DNA of 64,000 bases, taken from positions 992,613 through 1,056,612 of the forward strand of contig CAJNOP010000033.1 of NCBI GenBank assembly GCA_905250075.1, read 5' to 3'. This stretch comes from Rotaria sp. Silwood1 (Eukaryota; Rotifera; Eurotatoria; Philodinida; Philodinidae). Position 1 is the stretch's first letter. Every line of letters begins with the position of its first letter. Below the pieces are notes generated by a model. It ran no database searches. It saw nothing but the letters and a program-made list of their open reading frames with translations, and had not been told where the DNA came from. A program made the position numbers and the translations under genes. This document shows, piece after piece, positions 26,045-37,209 of the stretch.

Positions 26045-26144
26045 NNNNNNNNNNNNNNNNNNNNNNNNNNNNNNNNNNNNNNNNNNNNNNNNNNNNNNNN
26101 NNNNNNNNNNNNNNNNNNNNNNNNNNNNNNNNNNNNNNNNNNNN
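26045..26144. other. Assembly gap (100 N)
   Basis: Exactly 100 N, a conventional scaffold gap of unknown true size. The sequence beginning at its right edge is a repeat also found at 45591, which may be why assembly broke here. Confidence 0.99.
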
Positions 26145-26465
26145 TTACATCATATCATAGAACTTTATCTAAAAACATAATGTTTGTTTTGTTCTTAGGG
26201 TTACTGAGAGAATCATCGATAGTGAAGACTATTGATCATCGACATGCACGTCATCCAAGGTTTGAATCAGTTTAAGTTATTCGCAAAAAAATAAAATAGA
26301 ACAAATCTATTGAGTAATAATCGCATTGAGACAAGCACTGAATATTCGTTTGACAAAAATGAATGAAGGTAGATAAATGATAGTTATAATAGGTGTCATT
26401 AGAAACATAAACAACGACTTGTATAGTTTGATAATCTCATCAACATAAAACTGAAGAGATACAGG
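26145..26465. repeat. Dispersed repeat pair, copy 1 (with extra internal segment)
   Basis: The first 54 bp and then 26361-26465 match 45591-45745 closely in direct orientation. An internal stretch of about 160 bp is absent from the other copy. The minus strand of the conserved half reads as a hydrophobic peptide in both copies (core MFLMTPIIT, then IYLP). Identity of the parent element is unknown. Confidence 0.7.
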
Positions 26466-26567
26466 TACTCGAAAAATTACTCGCACACTTAAGGTCATTC
26501 TCAATCTTCTGCAAAACTGGTTTTGGTCTAGGCACATATAGTGGAGAGACTGGTAAAATTTTCACCC

Positions 26568-27015
26568 CTACAATATGTTGTATGAGAGAGATATTTACTA
26601 AACAAGGGTTAACAATCGTTCATTTAGTAAACCAAAATTCTCTATAAAACTTTATTCTATATATTCAATTTTTTTGTTTGTTTGAAAAATCATGTCAGGA
26701 TGCAAGGTATGACAGAACTCTTTTCTGCAAATTTTTACTTTTTAAGCGAAGAAAATGGATGACTAGTTCAATAACCTAAAACACTTCCATTTTTCAGCGT
26801 GTTCTAACTATTGAACTTGTTAACCATTTTCTTCGCTGAGAAAAGGCAATTTAGAAAAAAAAAGCTTTGTCATATCCAGCAGCCTGACATGCGCTCTTTC
26901 TAACAAACAAAAAATAGATATATAGAATGAAGGTTCACAGAGAACTTTAGCTTTCTAAATGAACTATTGTTGACTCTTGTTCAGTGAATATCTCCCTCAA
27001 ACACCATATCATAGG
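26568..27015. repeat. Palindromic foldback element, 448 bp
   Basis: The halves are imperfect reverse complements with arms of about 215 bp centred near 26795. Shared blocks are GAGAGATATT-like, GTTCATTTAG, TTCTCT, ATTCTATATAT, ATGTCAGG and AGCGAAGAAAATGG. There is no ORF of note. It resembles a non-autonomous foldback/MITE. Confidence 0.75.
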
Positions 27016-29013
27016 ACTGAAAGTTTTACTATAGCCTCCTCACTACAGTCTCAACGAGACATCGGCGTGACCAATAATTTTTGGCTAGAACAATTTAAAG
27101 ACTAATAAGCTTAGATGGGAAAAAATACTCAGATAAACATGATCGTGAACATTCGTCCCGCTTTTTTGGTCGAAACGACTTCATAATCACATCTAAATTT
27201 CAATTGAGAACACTGGCAAACTCTATAAATTCTTAAACTCAACTGCATTCCAATTAAGTTATAACCATTAACTTACGAACAATTTATCAGGCCAGTTTTT
27301 TTTTGATCTTTTCCGAATTTTTAATTTTTAAATCGTTTAAAAGTTCTGTTTAATTTTGCCTAAGTCTCAACTTTGCCTGAAATATAATATATTTCTGCTA
27401 TTTTAAGTGTATATTGTATTAGTTATACTTCTTTGTTTTGAATTAGTACAATTGAAAAAAGTTCTTGATCCATGTTCAAACGATAAACGTGAAATATTTA
27501 ATTCTGATTTAAATTATAAATAGCCATTTTATGGCTACATTCAAAATTTATCGTGACTCGCCGTGACCAAGTTCTAGTCATGGTCACGATTTTTTTTTCA
27601 AAAATTGGTCACAGTGCACGGTCACGTCGATGTCTAGTCCCAACATATCCTGAAAATTGCATGCGATTTTCATGTACCTGGATCAAAATCGGTTATGGGA
27701 ATGAGTAAGAGTAGCCTCAAGTGTCCAAATATTGTTTGGATTACTAGTATCTCGACGACTAAGTGATTGACGCAGTTGAAAGAAGAAAAACAAGTTTCAT
27801 GGGCATTTAGCTCTGGACCGGGATAGTAATCGATTTAAAGGAAGTCTTACTCAGACGAATCCTTCGGTTGTCGATCAAGCCATAATTGGTAGGTTTATCT
27901 TTGCTATTTACATAATAAACAGATGTTTAACTAACCAACCTGACTCGACTGAATTGAAAGAACACCTTAAAATATTGAATGATGCATTTCACAACAGTGA
28001 AAATGAAAACAAGTAGAACAGCTAAAGTATTTGTTGAATCATTTCGTATTTGTCGTAGTTATTTACAACTTGGTCAGAGTATGAAGCAGATTCTAAACAA
28101 AATGCATTATACACAACATCAGACAATAGTAAATGTTATTCGTCGTGTCGATCCTATTCTTCGTTTTTTTTAAAATCAAATTAGAATTGGAACTTGTTGC
28201 TAAAGTGTCCTTATTGATTGCTACTCAATGTATGCGGAAGTTTCTCAATAACATTATTTTTAATAAAATCTATGATGAATTACCTGATGACAATATAGGT
28301 AGCAATAGTATTTGAACAAAAGCAATAAACATCTCAGAAAAAAATTAAGTCACTGTATTAAACCGACGCTCTGTTCTCTTCGCTATTTAATTTGAGGTAA
28401 ACGAATAATTTGTCTTTACGTTTTCGTACATTAAACTAAACAACTACTCTCAAAGTTTTTCTTAAGAATTAATCAAATGCTAAAATTAACGTAATTCAAA
28501 CATTTTTCACTTTCTCAAATTTCAAGTGTTTTACTAAGAAAATTGAAGCGTAAAGTTGAAAAAAGTCATTCTTCAAATTTCATAATATTGGAGTGCTACT
28601 CATTAGATGAGAACCTTTCAAATTATTATGAGAGACGAAGAATTATGGACCGAGAGGTTTGGTTCGTATGGGAGCACGCTACAGAAACATGATCATCGAT
28701 GAAAACGTCAAAAGAAAAATATTTTTCAATTAACGTAAAATCCGAGCATGGTTCATTTGATTGTTTCAGTAATTTTATTACTTCTTTCTTTTCTTCAAGT
28801 CACATCATGTGCATTGTGATGGATTATATTTTGTTCAGCATGTTTACAAATATTTATTTAAGATCTGTATTGTATAATTTTTTCAAAGATGGATCATATA
28901 CATAAATAAATAATTATTGAAAAAAACTATTATGATAATAGCTATTAAAAAAATCTAGAAACTCAAATGACTTCAAATGAATTTATCTAGTTTCGAAAAA
29001 ATTGTTGTGTAAA
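27016..29013. other. Gene-poor stretch with decayed coding-like fragments
   Basis: Short coding-like pieces occur on the plus strand near 27446-27525 (QLKKVLDPCSNDKREIF), 27930-28010 (LKEHLKILNDAFHNSENENK then a stop), 28020-28170 (VFVESFRICRSYLQLGQ) and 28180-28315 (LIATQCMRKFLNNI). They are in different frames without convincing splice sites. They may be remains of a dead gene. I cannot assign a family. Confidence 0.3.
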
Positions 29014-29103
29014 ACATGTAAGCAAAGTTAGCAGCTGATTCGAGTTTTTCGAAAAACGCTTCGCTACATTGAGGGAGCCACACTAGATGTGCAATGAGCC
29101 AGA

Positions 29104-29278
29104 GGGTGGGTGTGGGTGTGGGTGGGTGTGGAGGATGGGTGAATGTTGGTGTGATGACAATTTTGTTCTTAATAACATCAACATTCGCACGCGCACCCAC
29201 ACCCACACCCACCCACACTCACATTCACCCACATCCACACCCACATCCACACCCACACCCACACCCACCCACACCCTA
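29104..29278. repeat. Interstitial telomere-like TGTGGG/CCCACA tract
   Basis: 29104-29133 is G-rich (GGGTGTGGGTGTGGGTGGG) and 29190-29275 is the C-rich complement (CACCCACACCCACACCCACC and variants), so the two tracts form their own inverted repeat. TGTGGG-type repeats are known as telomeric in Adineta vaga. Here the repeats are internal and degenerate (TGGATG, GGGTGAATG variants). Confidence 0.75.
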
Positions 29279-29724
29279 GCCGAAATGAAAACAAAGACAT
29301 TGCCTTTTTCCCACAGAAAGAAATGGAAAAAAACGTTTTTTCTCTGACGATTCGCTCCACGAACTGAGCTACTTTTGGAACTTATCTGACTCAATGCAGC
29401 ACAACAAGCTCTATCGATTGGTACATGTTTCACTTTGATACGAATAAAATTTTAGTCAGTAGGGCCCTTATTCACAACATCATTACCAACGATAATTATA
29501 AAGAAACATATCATTCGAGATGGTTTGGAACACAGCAACGGTTCCGCTTTGATCGATCAGCAGTTCAAATTGTCCAGCGAATTGAGGAATAAAAAAACAA
29601 AACGAGTACGTATCGCGATTTTATCAGTATTCTCATCTTTCAACATATATAATAACTATATTCAAACGTACATCATTCGATAGAGCTTCGAACATTGTAT
29701 CGTTTTAACTGTGTTTGGTTAGCA

Positions 29725-30240
29725 GGTCAAGAGCTGGAATGGATCGTCGAAGGCAACACGAAGCAAGTCTCTTTTGAAAGTTTTTCGGAAACCTTAATGG
29801 CCGAAATTTTATTCTTTTTGAATGAAATGTATACTGATGGATAGAACTCACCAAGCTGCATCGAATAAGATGAGTTCCAAAGGTGGCTCAGTTCGTGGAG
29901 CGAATCGTCATAGGAAATGCAGGTCCAAAGTCCTCCTACAGATCTTTCAGCGGTCCGAATCCCCAAATTTTATTCTTCTGAAGGCGAAACATATACCAAT
30001 CGATCGAGCTCATTGAGCTGCATCGAGTCAGATAGATTTCAAAAGTGGCTCAGTTTGTGGATCGTATCGTCAGAGGAAATCTGGGCCCAAAGCCTTGCTA
30101 CAGATCTTCCAACGGTCCTAACCCTCAAAATTTTATTTATCTGAAGGTGAAACATATACCGATCGATTGAGCTCGTCAAGCTGCATCGAATGAGATAAGT
30201 TCCAAAAGTGCCTCGGTTCGTGGAGCGAATCGCCAGAGAA
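29725..30240 (+). repeat. Tandem repeat, unit about 162 bp, about 3 copies
   Basis: The landmark AGCTGCATCGA recurs starting at about 29853, 30015 and 30178 (spacings 162 and 163). Other landmarks recur at the same spacing: AAATTTTATT, GCTCAGTT..GTGGA, ATCGTCA and ACAGATCTT. A partial unit precedes copy 1 (from about 29725), and the third copy runs into the inverted arm. Open frames across it are by-products of the repeat. Confidence 0.8.
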
Positions 30241-31610
30241 AAAACGTTTTTTCCATTTCTTCCTGTGAGAAAAAGTCAATGTCTTTGTTTTCATTTCGGC
30301 TATCAAGCTTTCAAAAAAAAATCTGAATATATCATTGAATAGAACTTGTCGAGCTGCATCTGGTTCATTGTACCTCTAGTGTGGTTCACTCAATGTAGCG
30401 AATTATTTTTCCAAAAACTCGAATCGGCTGCTAACTTCCCTGACATGTGTAAAAAAAAACGGTTTGCGATATGAATATAATTGTGAAATATAACAACATG
30501 CAGATTCGAACGCGACCAATAATGTGTCGGATGTGTTGTGAAGAAATGTGTTGCAAGGAGCATTTCGTGTTTTACTTGAATGTGTTGTGCATTGTGTCCT
30601 ATTTTGCGGCATGCGCAACACATTTCATCTTAGTGTGAGCTGCTGAATTTTTTACTGAAAGATGCATTCAATACAACGAAAGAAAGCATAAATCAAAATG
30701 TTTACCTTTCGGAGAGTAATTTTTATTGTCCTTCGAGTTGTCCAAATATTGGCATAAGAAAAAAAAATATGCTTTTTACACCACTCTGTGTTATTATTAT
30801 AAAATTTTTGATTTTGTCTTGGTTTCAAAACAAAAAATGAAAACTGTTCGAGCCACGAAAAATTATTTAAGTAAGAGAAACAGCTTTTAATACTTAGTGA
30901 CGAGAAGTTTCATCTGTGCCGAAAAATTCGATTCAAAGATAGAATTATTTCGGTATGATATATCAGCGATTTCCATACCTTTTATCAATTTCGACTTAGT
31001 TATTTCACAGCACTCTATCTGAGTCTCTCACCGATCTTCACCACACTCATTAGAAGTGCGGTAAAATCGATCGAAAATTCCTTACCTTTCTATTTTCCAC
31101 TGATTGCGATATGCTTTCAATGCGTACAGTAAAGATCGAAGAGAGCTTTGAATAAAGCGGAGTAAATCCATGAAGTCAGAGTGGAGAACGAGGAATAAAT
31201 CGGTGATTTATAATATTGAAATGATGTTTCTTTGAATCGCAATTTCTAAAATGGATGTACTCTTAAGCAGCCGCATTTGTCTTGGGCAATGAAACGTGCA
31301 TGCCTTGCCTACAATTACACATATGTCTTATGCCATCAGTTTTCTACGACGAAGTAGGCGAGAAAGAGTTAACACAAAACACGTAGGTGGTTTATCGGTA
31401 GGTATGAAGCAGACACGTAACCAGGATTTTTTAAGTCGAGCCGGATATAATTGCTGTGGAAGCAAGAGATAGGAATCAGAAGTTTTCTACTTCATCGTAC
31501 TTCAGTATACTTCAAGATGATGTTAAAGCTATCTTCTAGAACTTTGAACTAATTGAAGTTCAGTATTAACGTGTGACACGAGCATATTAGTTTGAATTCA
31601 TTTTATATTA

Positions 31611-31709
31611 GTCTGTCTGGCAATAAAGCCCAAATACATTATTGAAATTGCCTGGTGCTAAGATCTCGAAGTACAATGAAGTATTTGGGCTTTATTGACA
31701 GATAGATTT
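31611..31709. repeat. Short inverted-repeat element
   Basis: Arms 31611-31643 and 31674-31708 share CAATAAAGCCCAAATAC in opposite orientation, plus flanking TCTGTCTG/CAGATAGA. The spacer is about 30 nt. It resembles a very small MITE. Confidence 0.7.
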
Positions 31710-33600
31710 GTATGAAATCAACTCAAAGTAATATGATCGTGACGCACGTTGACAGTATGCTTGAAATAGCTTAGATATTTTAGAGGATACCCTTGACATG
31801 TCCTTGAAATACAGTGAACTATGATGATGTATGGAACTTTCGGTTTTTCCCACTTGAGCAAAAGCCACCATAACGTAAACACCTTTGATAACGCAAAGTT
31901 TTCTGATTGGAACCGATCCAGGAGATTTTTTTGGTCGCAAGCCTGAGCCTTGGACTCTATCGGCTTACTCCTTCGATACAATCCACTATAAAGAATTTTT
32001 GAAAACCGAAATTTCTTCCTCAATTGAAGCTAGCCTATCTGAGTCTTTCTTCGTATATGTCGATATGTAGAAGACAAAACAGGCTCGGAACGTTAAGATA
32101 AAGAAATTAAGAGAAAATTTTAAACAGGAATAGACATTCTTATGCTATCAGTGATCTAAGAATGATGAGTCTTCTAACAAACAGATGGGCTTATGCACTA
32201 CTATTCCCAGTATTTGTGTTTATGACTGATGATGAGGGTTTTCGTTTTTCTAGGTCATTGTGATTCTTGACAACAGAATAACAAGAATCAGTGAATATGT
32301 TTGTTTATCAAAATATCGCTTTTGAGCCACGTTAGACTTTGTGCAATGATAAGGTTGCTGCGAAATTCGAGGATAAGGATAAATTAGAGGGTAACAGTGG
32401 AATATTCTCTTCACTCATTCGCACCCGCCTTACGCTTTCAACCACACACACTAAAGTAAAATGTGTCGTAATTTGCGACACAATATAAGACAAATTCTGA
32501 AGACATGGTTCGAATCTAATATGCAGCACATTTTTCATCTTTTTTTATGTAAGAGTAAATGATGGCATTTTTCCAATTCAATTCGATTTAATTATTCTTA
32601 TTCTGAAAATTGAGCCCGGTCAGATCTTGAGATCTGTTCGTCGACAGTTGGTTCGGTCTTAATAAGAATCTAGTAAAAAGAATACACGAAAATACATAAG
32701 TGTCGTATGTTCAATCGAATTATCTATATGTAGCTGTGTATACAAAATAAAACAGTGAATGAATAGTAAACAGACAGAACAGGTCAAATTCATCATACGA
32801 CACATTGTAACTGTGAGGCATTTTCGTGACCGAGTCTGAGACACGACAGCTAGCGCTACATAAGTGTGGCACACTTATTTTAGCGTGCATACGCCACCTT
32901 CATACGCCACCTTCATGCCCAACACAGACGCATCCTTTTCGGTTAGTATTTATCTGGATTTCGGCAATAAAATTGATTTTGAGACAAAATAAATAGTATA
33001 TTTGGAATCAATGGGATGAATAAAGACGATGGTCAACAGAAGACTGTCACATACCTTATCTCGATCTCAAAATGTTTCATTAAAGCAGATTATAGGATGT
33101 ATTCGAAAGATTCATTTTATTGCCATTTTCTCAAAAAACAAACAAGAACCTAGCTTTTACATATGACGTAATAGAAGATAATACTAGTCATAACAACTAA
33201 TGAAAAACTCAAGAGTCCAAAAAAGATTACAGCAATTATTTCTCCTGTCTTGACCATTATCTATCTTTCCACCACTCGTTTTAATCTTCCTCATTGACTT
33301 TATTTCTCTTTCGCTTCGATGTGGTTTGATCTGAGCATCTGATGTTTTCTTTCTCAATGTCTATCTGCGTCAACATGATTATGTTACAGTTCGAACACAT
33401 GTCTTGTCCGACGTTCACTTAGGGTACGAATGTACACATGAAGAACACATTTCATTAATGTCAACCTTCACTCTTCTTCTAGAGTGGTAATATTGAGCGA
33501 CTTTTAAATATGTAAAGCATAATGCCACATAAGAAACTTGCTATTTGCAGTCGACCGGTGAAATCAACATATCAGTAGAGTTCCACAGAAACAACATTTT

Positions 33601-33680
33601 TTTTGTTCCCGTTTCTGTTCCCGTTCCCGACAAAAAAGCTTTTTGTTCCCGCTCCCGATTTTTTTCCGGACTAAATTTTT
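33601..33680. repeat. GTTCCCG low-complexity tract
   Basis: Irregular repeats of GTTCCCG occur (for example CCCGTTTCTGTTCCCG), then TTGTTCCCGCTCCCG. This is a short simple-repeat tract with no gene. Confidence 0.6.
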
Positions 33681-33849
33681 ACGTTCCCATTCTCTTTTCC
33701 AGTTTCCCGGAAGGCTTTTAGAGTTTCTCGTGGTAATTAATTTTTCAAACTTCAAGAAACTATCATTATCTGATATTAACCTCTCACAGCAGCACGTTTT
33801 TCAGAATGTAACATAGATCGTCGTAAGCTATACTCCTATGTAAAGAAAT

Positions 33850-33902
33850 TTCAAAAATCACGAAATAATCGATTCAAAACCGATTATTTCGTGATTTTTG
33901 AA
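33850..33902. repeat. Perfect 22-bp hairpin
   Basis: 33850-33871 and 33881-33902 are exact reverse complements, separated by a 9-nt loop. The stem includes AATCACGAAATAATCG. It could be the residue of a foldback insertion or an RNA hairpin; there is no evidence of transcription. Confidence 0.85.
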
Positions 33903-35099
33903 GAAATTCTTTTGCATGGGTTGAAATTGAATTTATCTATTGTCGATACTATTAATCTGAATTGTTTTGATTCATATTCTGAGGGTGTAGGTATGTGCAA
34001 ATATGATCAGATAAGTTACAGGATGATAAAGCAACAAAGAATGAATTCATCATATACATTAAAGATCAGATAAACGTAGTGAAAGACGTGAGTGTATCAA
34101 TATATTCAAGCAATAATAAATAGTTTACTCTATAATGAGTACAATAGTTCAACGAGTGATGTGTATTCGGGCAATTAATCTATCCTGAGACCATCCTTTT
34201 TCGAACAGTAGAGATAGAATAAGACGTCATCATACACGTTTGCATAGAAGTAAAGTAAGTCAGTTATTATTTAGGCGTTGAAATTTACCAACATTAATAG
34301 AATTGGTTTTACCATCCGTTAAGCAATAAAGAAAAAGAATAAATAGTTGCACCTCTACAACACTAACGAGAAAAGACAAAAGTTCAAAAGAAGAAGATAA
34401 TAATATTAATGGATTGTAAAATAATCTTGATGATTATACTTTCGATAATAATGATAAAGATGATCGTTGCTATACTGTACGATTTAATGAATACAGATTG
34501 GATTCATATAATTTTGTCGATCGATATTTGCTTTTTTTTGTTAATGATATACGAAAATAATCATTGAAAATAAAAGTTAGTTAGATGAACATACGTTAGG
34601 GCGTATAGAATTAGTACAATGAGATTTTCGGAAATGCATATTTTTATATCTTTATCGTTTTCGATTCCCACGGGAAATGGGATGGAAAAATACGAGAAAA
34701 ATCGTTCGTACAAGTCCTCACATATCAGTCCATACATCAGTTAAAATTTCGTTGCTGTCATGAGTTGCCTGATTCGAGTTCGAACATAAAAGGAGAATTA
34801 GGTGCTAAGCATCAATTCGTATATAAGCGAAAAAATCAACACCGCATTTTTCTGCTAGTCTAGGGAAAAGAGGATAAGAAAAATTTTTCCTTCATTATAA
34901 TTCATAATTCATATAATTGGTTCACCCCTGAAAGTTTAGAGAAAAATATTTCCTTTTCTATAGATTAGAATACGAATTCGAATACACAATCATGTAAATT
35001 TGAGATAATAAGAAAAGAAAAAGTGCACCTAATCAATCCACCAAAGGAATCACCTGCGATGCTGAACAAAACATCCGGAACCGTACAAATCATTTGAAA

Positions 35100-35470
35100 T
35101 GATAAAACCATTCTCTGGAATGTGAGAGGCAACACTCAGGATCCTAGCGTCATCATCTGGGATGTGGGAGTGATCTTCCGAAGTATGAGAGTAATCTGGT
35201 GGAATTCTAAAGTTATCCCCTGAAATTCTCGAGACATTTCTGAAATGCTACAGTCGTCTCCTGAGATGACAGAGTGATCCCTTGAGATTCTAAAGACGTC
35301 CTCTCAGATGCTACAGTCATCTCCTGGTATACTGGATTAATCTCCTGGATTGCTAGATGCGTCCCTAGCAGTGCTACAGTCATCATCTGAGATACTAAAG
35401 GGGTAACGTGAGACACGAGAAGCATCGCCTGTTTGCTAAAGGTATCAGCTGAGTTGGAAGAAAAATCAGC
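35100..35470. repeat. Diverged minisatellite, unit about 21 bp, about 16 units
   Basis: Variants of AGTCATCTCCTGAGATGCTA recur every 20-23 bp. Because 21 is a multiple of 3, the minus strand keeps an open frame across most of it and encodes a 7-residue repeat (for example LESQGIT, LSSQETT, VYQEMT). No splice context or start is convincing, so I do not call a gene. Confidence 0.75.
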
Positions 35471-36210
35471 TCTGATGTAAACCGTTTCAGGTAGAATGCT
35501 AGCGGCCGCCACTAGGATGCTGCAGGTGACAGCTATGCTGGTAGAGGCCAAGCCTTGAATGCTATGGACAAGGAGTACGATCCAAAAGCTTGAATTCGAA
35601 GCACGTAAGGCTTTTGATTGGAAGCGAGAGAAACTTTCTTAGGTGTGTTTCATGACGCCTAAGATCCTCAATCAAGGCATACCGGGCGATGATTTACCAT
35701 TATCATGCCTAACTAAAATGCATAAGCACGCTATGTAAATAATCGTAGCTCTGTTTCGACAATGCAACTCTGAAAGAGATAGTCCAAGTAATACACGTAT
35801 TAGTTCATTAAAAAGCTCGAGTAACGTACAGATGAAAGTTGAGTCAATAATGATTTTGATGAACAATGGCAGGGAATAGTATATAGCCGATTGTAACAAA
35901 CTTACTCGAGAAAAAAGAGATTCTCCATCAGGACCTTGATTTTAGTATGAGAAGCAACCATACAAAATCATTCACGTTGAAACTCAATATTTTTAATGCT
36001 TCATAGATGTGCAGCTGCGAATCATTTACTTCACTGCCGTCTAGAATCTACGGTCCATGTAACTGATCTTCTATTTCTGCGCCCCAGTGTGAAAGCGCGC
36101 AGCACCCTCTGAATAGCAGCGACCCGTGCTCTTCTTTGTGTACACAGCCATATACATATCCACTTCACGTTTTCTTTCAATGAGAAGGCGTTGATAAGCG
36201 GGTATCACAA

Positions 36211-36375
36211 GAGTGAGCCACTTCTATGAATAATAAATAATGATTCACGAGGAATTTCTTTTCCTTAATTTACAGGAGTGAGCTATTTATATGAATTATA
36301 ATTTTGGAAACCGTTTTCTTCTCCTTAAGTTACAGGGGTGAGCAACTTATATGAATTATGAATTATAAATCAGGA
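36211..36375 (+). repeat. Tandem repeat, unit about 60-65 bp, about 2.6 copies
   Basis: GAGTGAGC..CTT/TTTATATGAATTAT recurs at 36211, 36276 and 36336. The first two units each end in CTTAATTTACAG or CTTAAGTTACAG. Confidence 0.75.
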
Positions 36376-36624
36376 AAGCTTTTTTGTTTCTTTGGAAGTT
36401 TCAAGAACATGGGTGTGTTCGAGATTTCCATTTATTTCCGAACTCGAATTGGGTACCTGCTTGTTGCTGTATGACCTTCTGACGCTGAAATAAGTGTAAT
36501 GTATGTTGACAAAAAACCCTTCATAATTTAGAACACAGTTAAACTTGATTTATACTTGAGAACTATAAGGAACTGTGACTAAATGAAAATTTTTCGCGCG
36601 AACTAGACGAGCAAAAAAGTAAAA

Positions 36625-36716
36625 TATTGTGGGGTGTGAGTGTGACTGGTTAAGTGAAGAGAAGACATTAATACACAACCACATCTACACCCACACTTCT
36701 CATTCCACACCCTCAA
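36625..36716. repeat. Degenerate GT-rich/CA-rich inverted tract
   Basis: GTGGGGTGTGAGTGTGACTGG (36630-36650 region) is followed by the complementary-type CCACATCTACACCCACAC and CCACACCCTCAAG. It is weaker than, but similar in organisation to, the telomere-like tract at 29104-29278. Confidence 0.45.
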
Positions 36717-37209
36717 GTTGACATAATTAGTCGAGAAAGAAACTCATTGTGCGTGTAAGTGTCGGCGCGGAAATGTCATATGCAGAAATGTCAGTCAATC
36801 GATTTACATCTTCGCATGAATGTACACAGTACGATGGAAACAGGGAAATTTTATTCAATTTATTGATATTGAGTTCTCATCATGAATTTTAAGCATTTTA
36901 TTCTCTATGTTCAATAAAAAGATAGGAATGTAATCAATTTGCCAAACCGAAGTTCAGCTAATCATATTGTTTTATTGGCACTTTATTTTAGAAAGCTAAC
37001 TCCACATCCCATTACTTTGGCCACTTTTCAAACTTCAGCTGCCTGAAGATGAGCCTCATGAAAACAGAATCGAAACGGTAATTATGAATTTTTCACTATG
37101 GCATGAAGACGAAACATTTATCATTTATACTACGTAGTTTGACTGATTTCGTGACATAATTAAGAATGTATTGATAGTGTTTCTTCATATATTGCTGTTG
37201 TATTCATAG

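Larger units (their letters stand above)
29014..30447. repeat. Composite inverted repeat with telomere-like core and tandem repeats
   Basis: The outer arms 29014-29102 and 30361-30447 are reverse complements (GTTAGCAGCTGATTCGAG against CTCGAATCGGCTGCTAAC; shared GCTACATTGAG and CACACTAGA). A second pair of arms, 29281-29430 and 30180-30302, shares CCGAAATGAAAACAAAGACA, AAAACGTTTTTTC and GATTCGCTCCACGAACTGAG-like sequence in opposite orientation. Telomere-like DNA interrupts the left side, and about 162-bp tandem units occupy the right side. Confidence 0.8.
30448..35099. other. Gene-poor stretch with scattered small repeats
   Basis: There is no supported gene. It contains the hairpin at 31611-31709, a TGTGTCG/CGACACA mini-palindrome near 32460-32480, a 13-bp duplication (ATACGCCACCTTC) near 32890-32915, the GTTCCCG tract near 33600-33680 and the perfect hairpin at 33850-33902. 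Confidence 0.55.

Noticed and set aside
28973-29433. Four overlapping long frames with VGVGVG or THPHPH peptides
   Set aside because: They are translations of the telomere-like GT/CA repeat and have no coding support.
29727-30144. Open frames around the 162-bp tandem units
   Set aside because: The repeat unit is a multiple of 3 or nearly so and carries few stops; peptide similarity between units reflects the tandem repeat, not a gene.
29014-30447. Possible CRISPR-like array
   Set aside because: Units are about 162 bp without short constant repeats and unique spacers, and the genome is eukaryotic.
37040-37079. Candidate upstream exon of the DCX gene (LPEDEPHENRIET)
   Set aside because: Good acceptor and GTAATT donor, but its phase does not join the exon at 37210; left out of the model.
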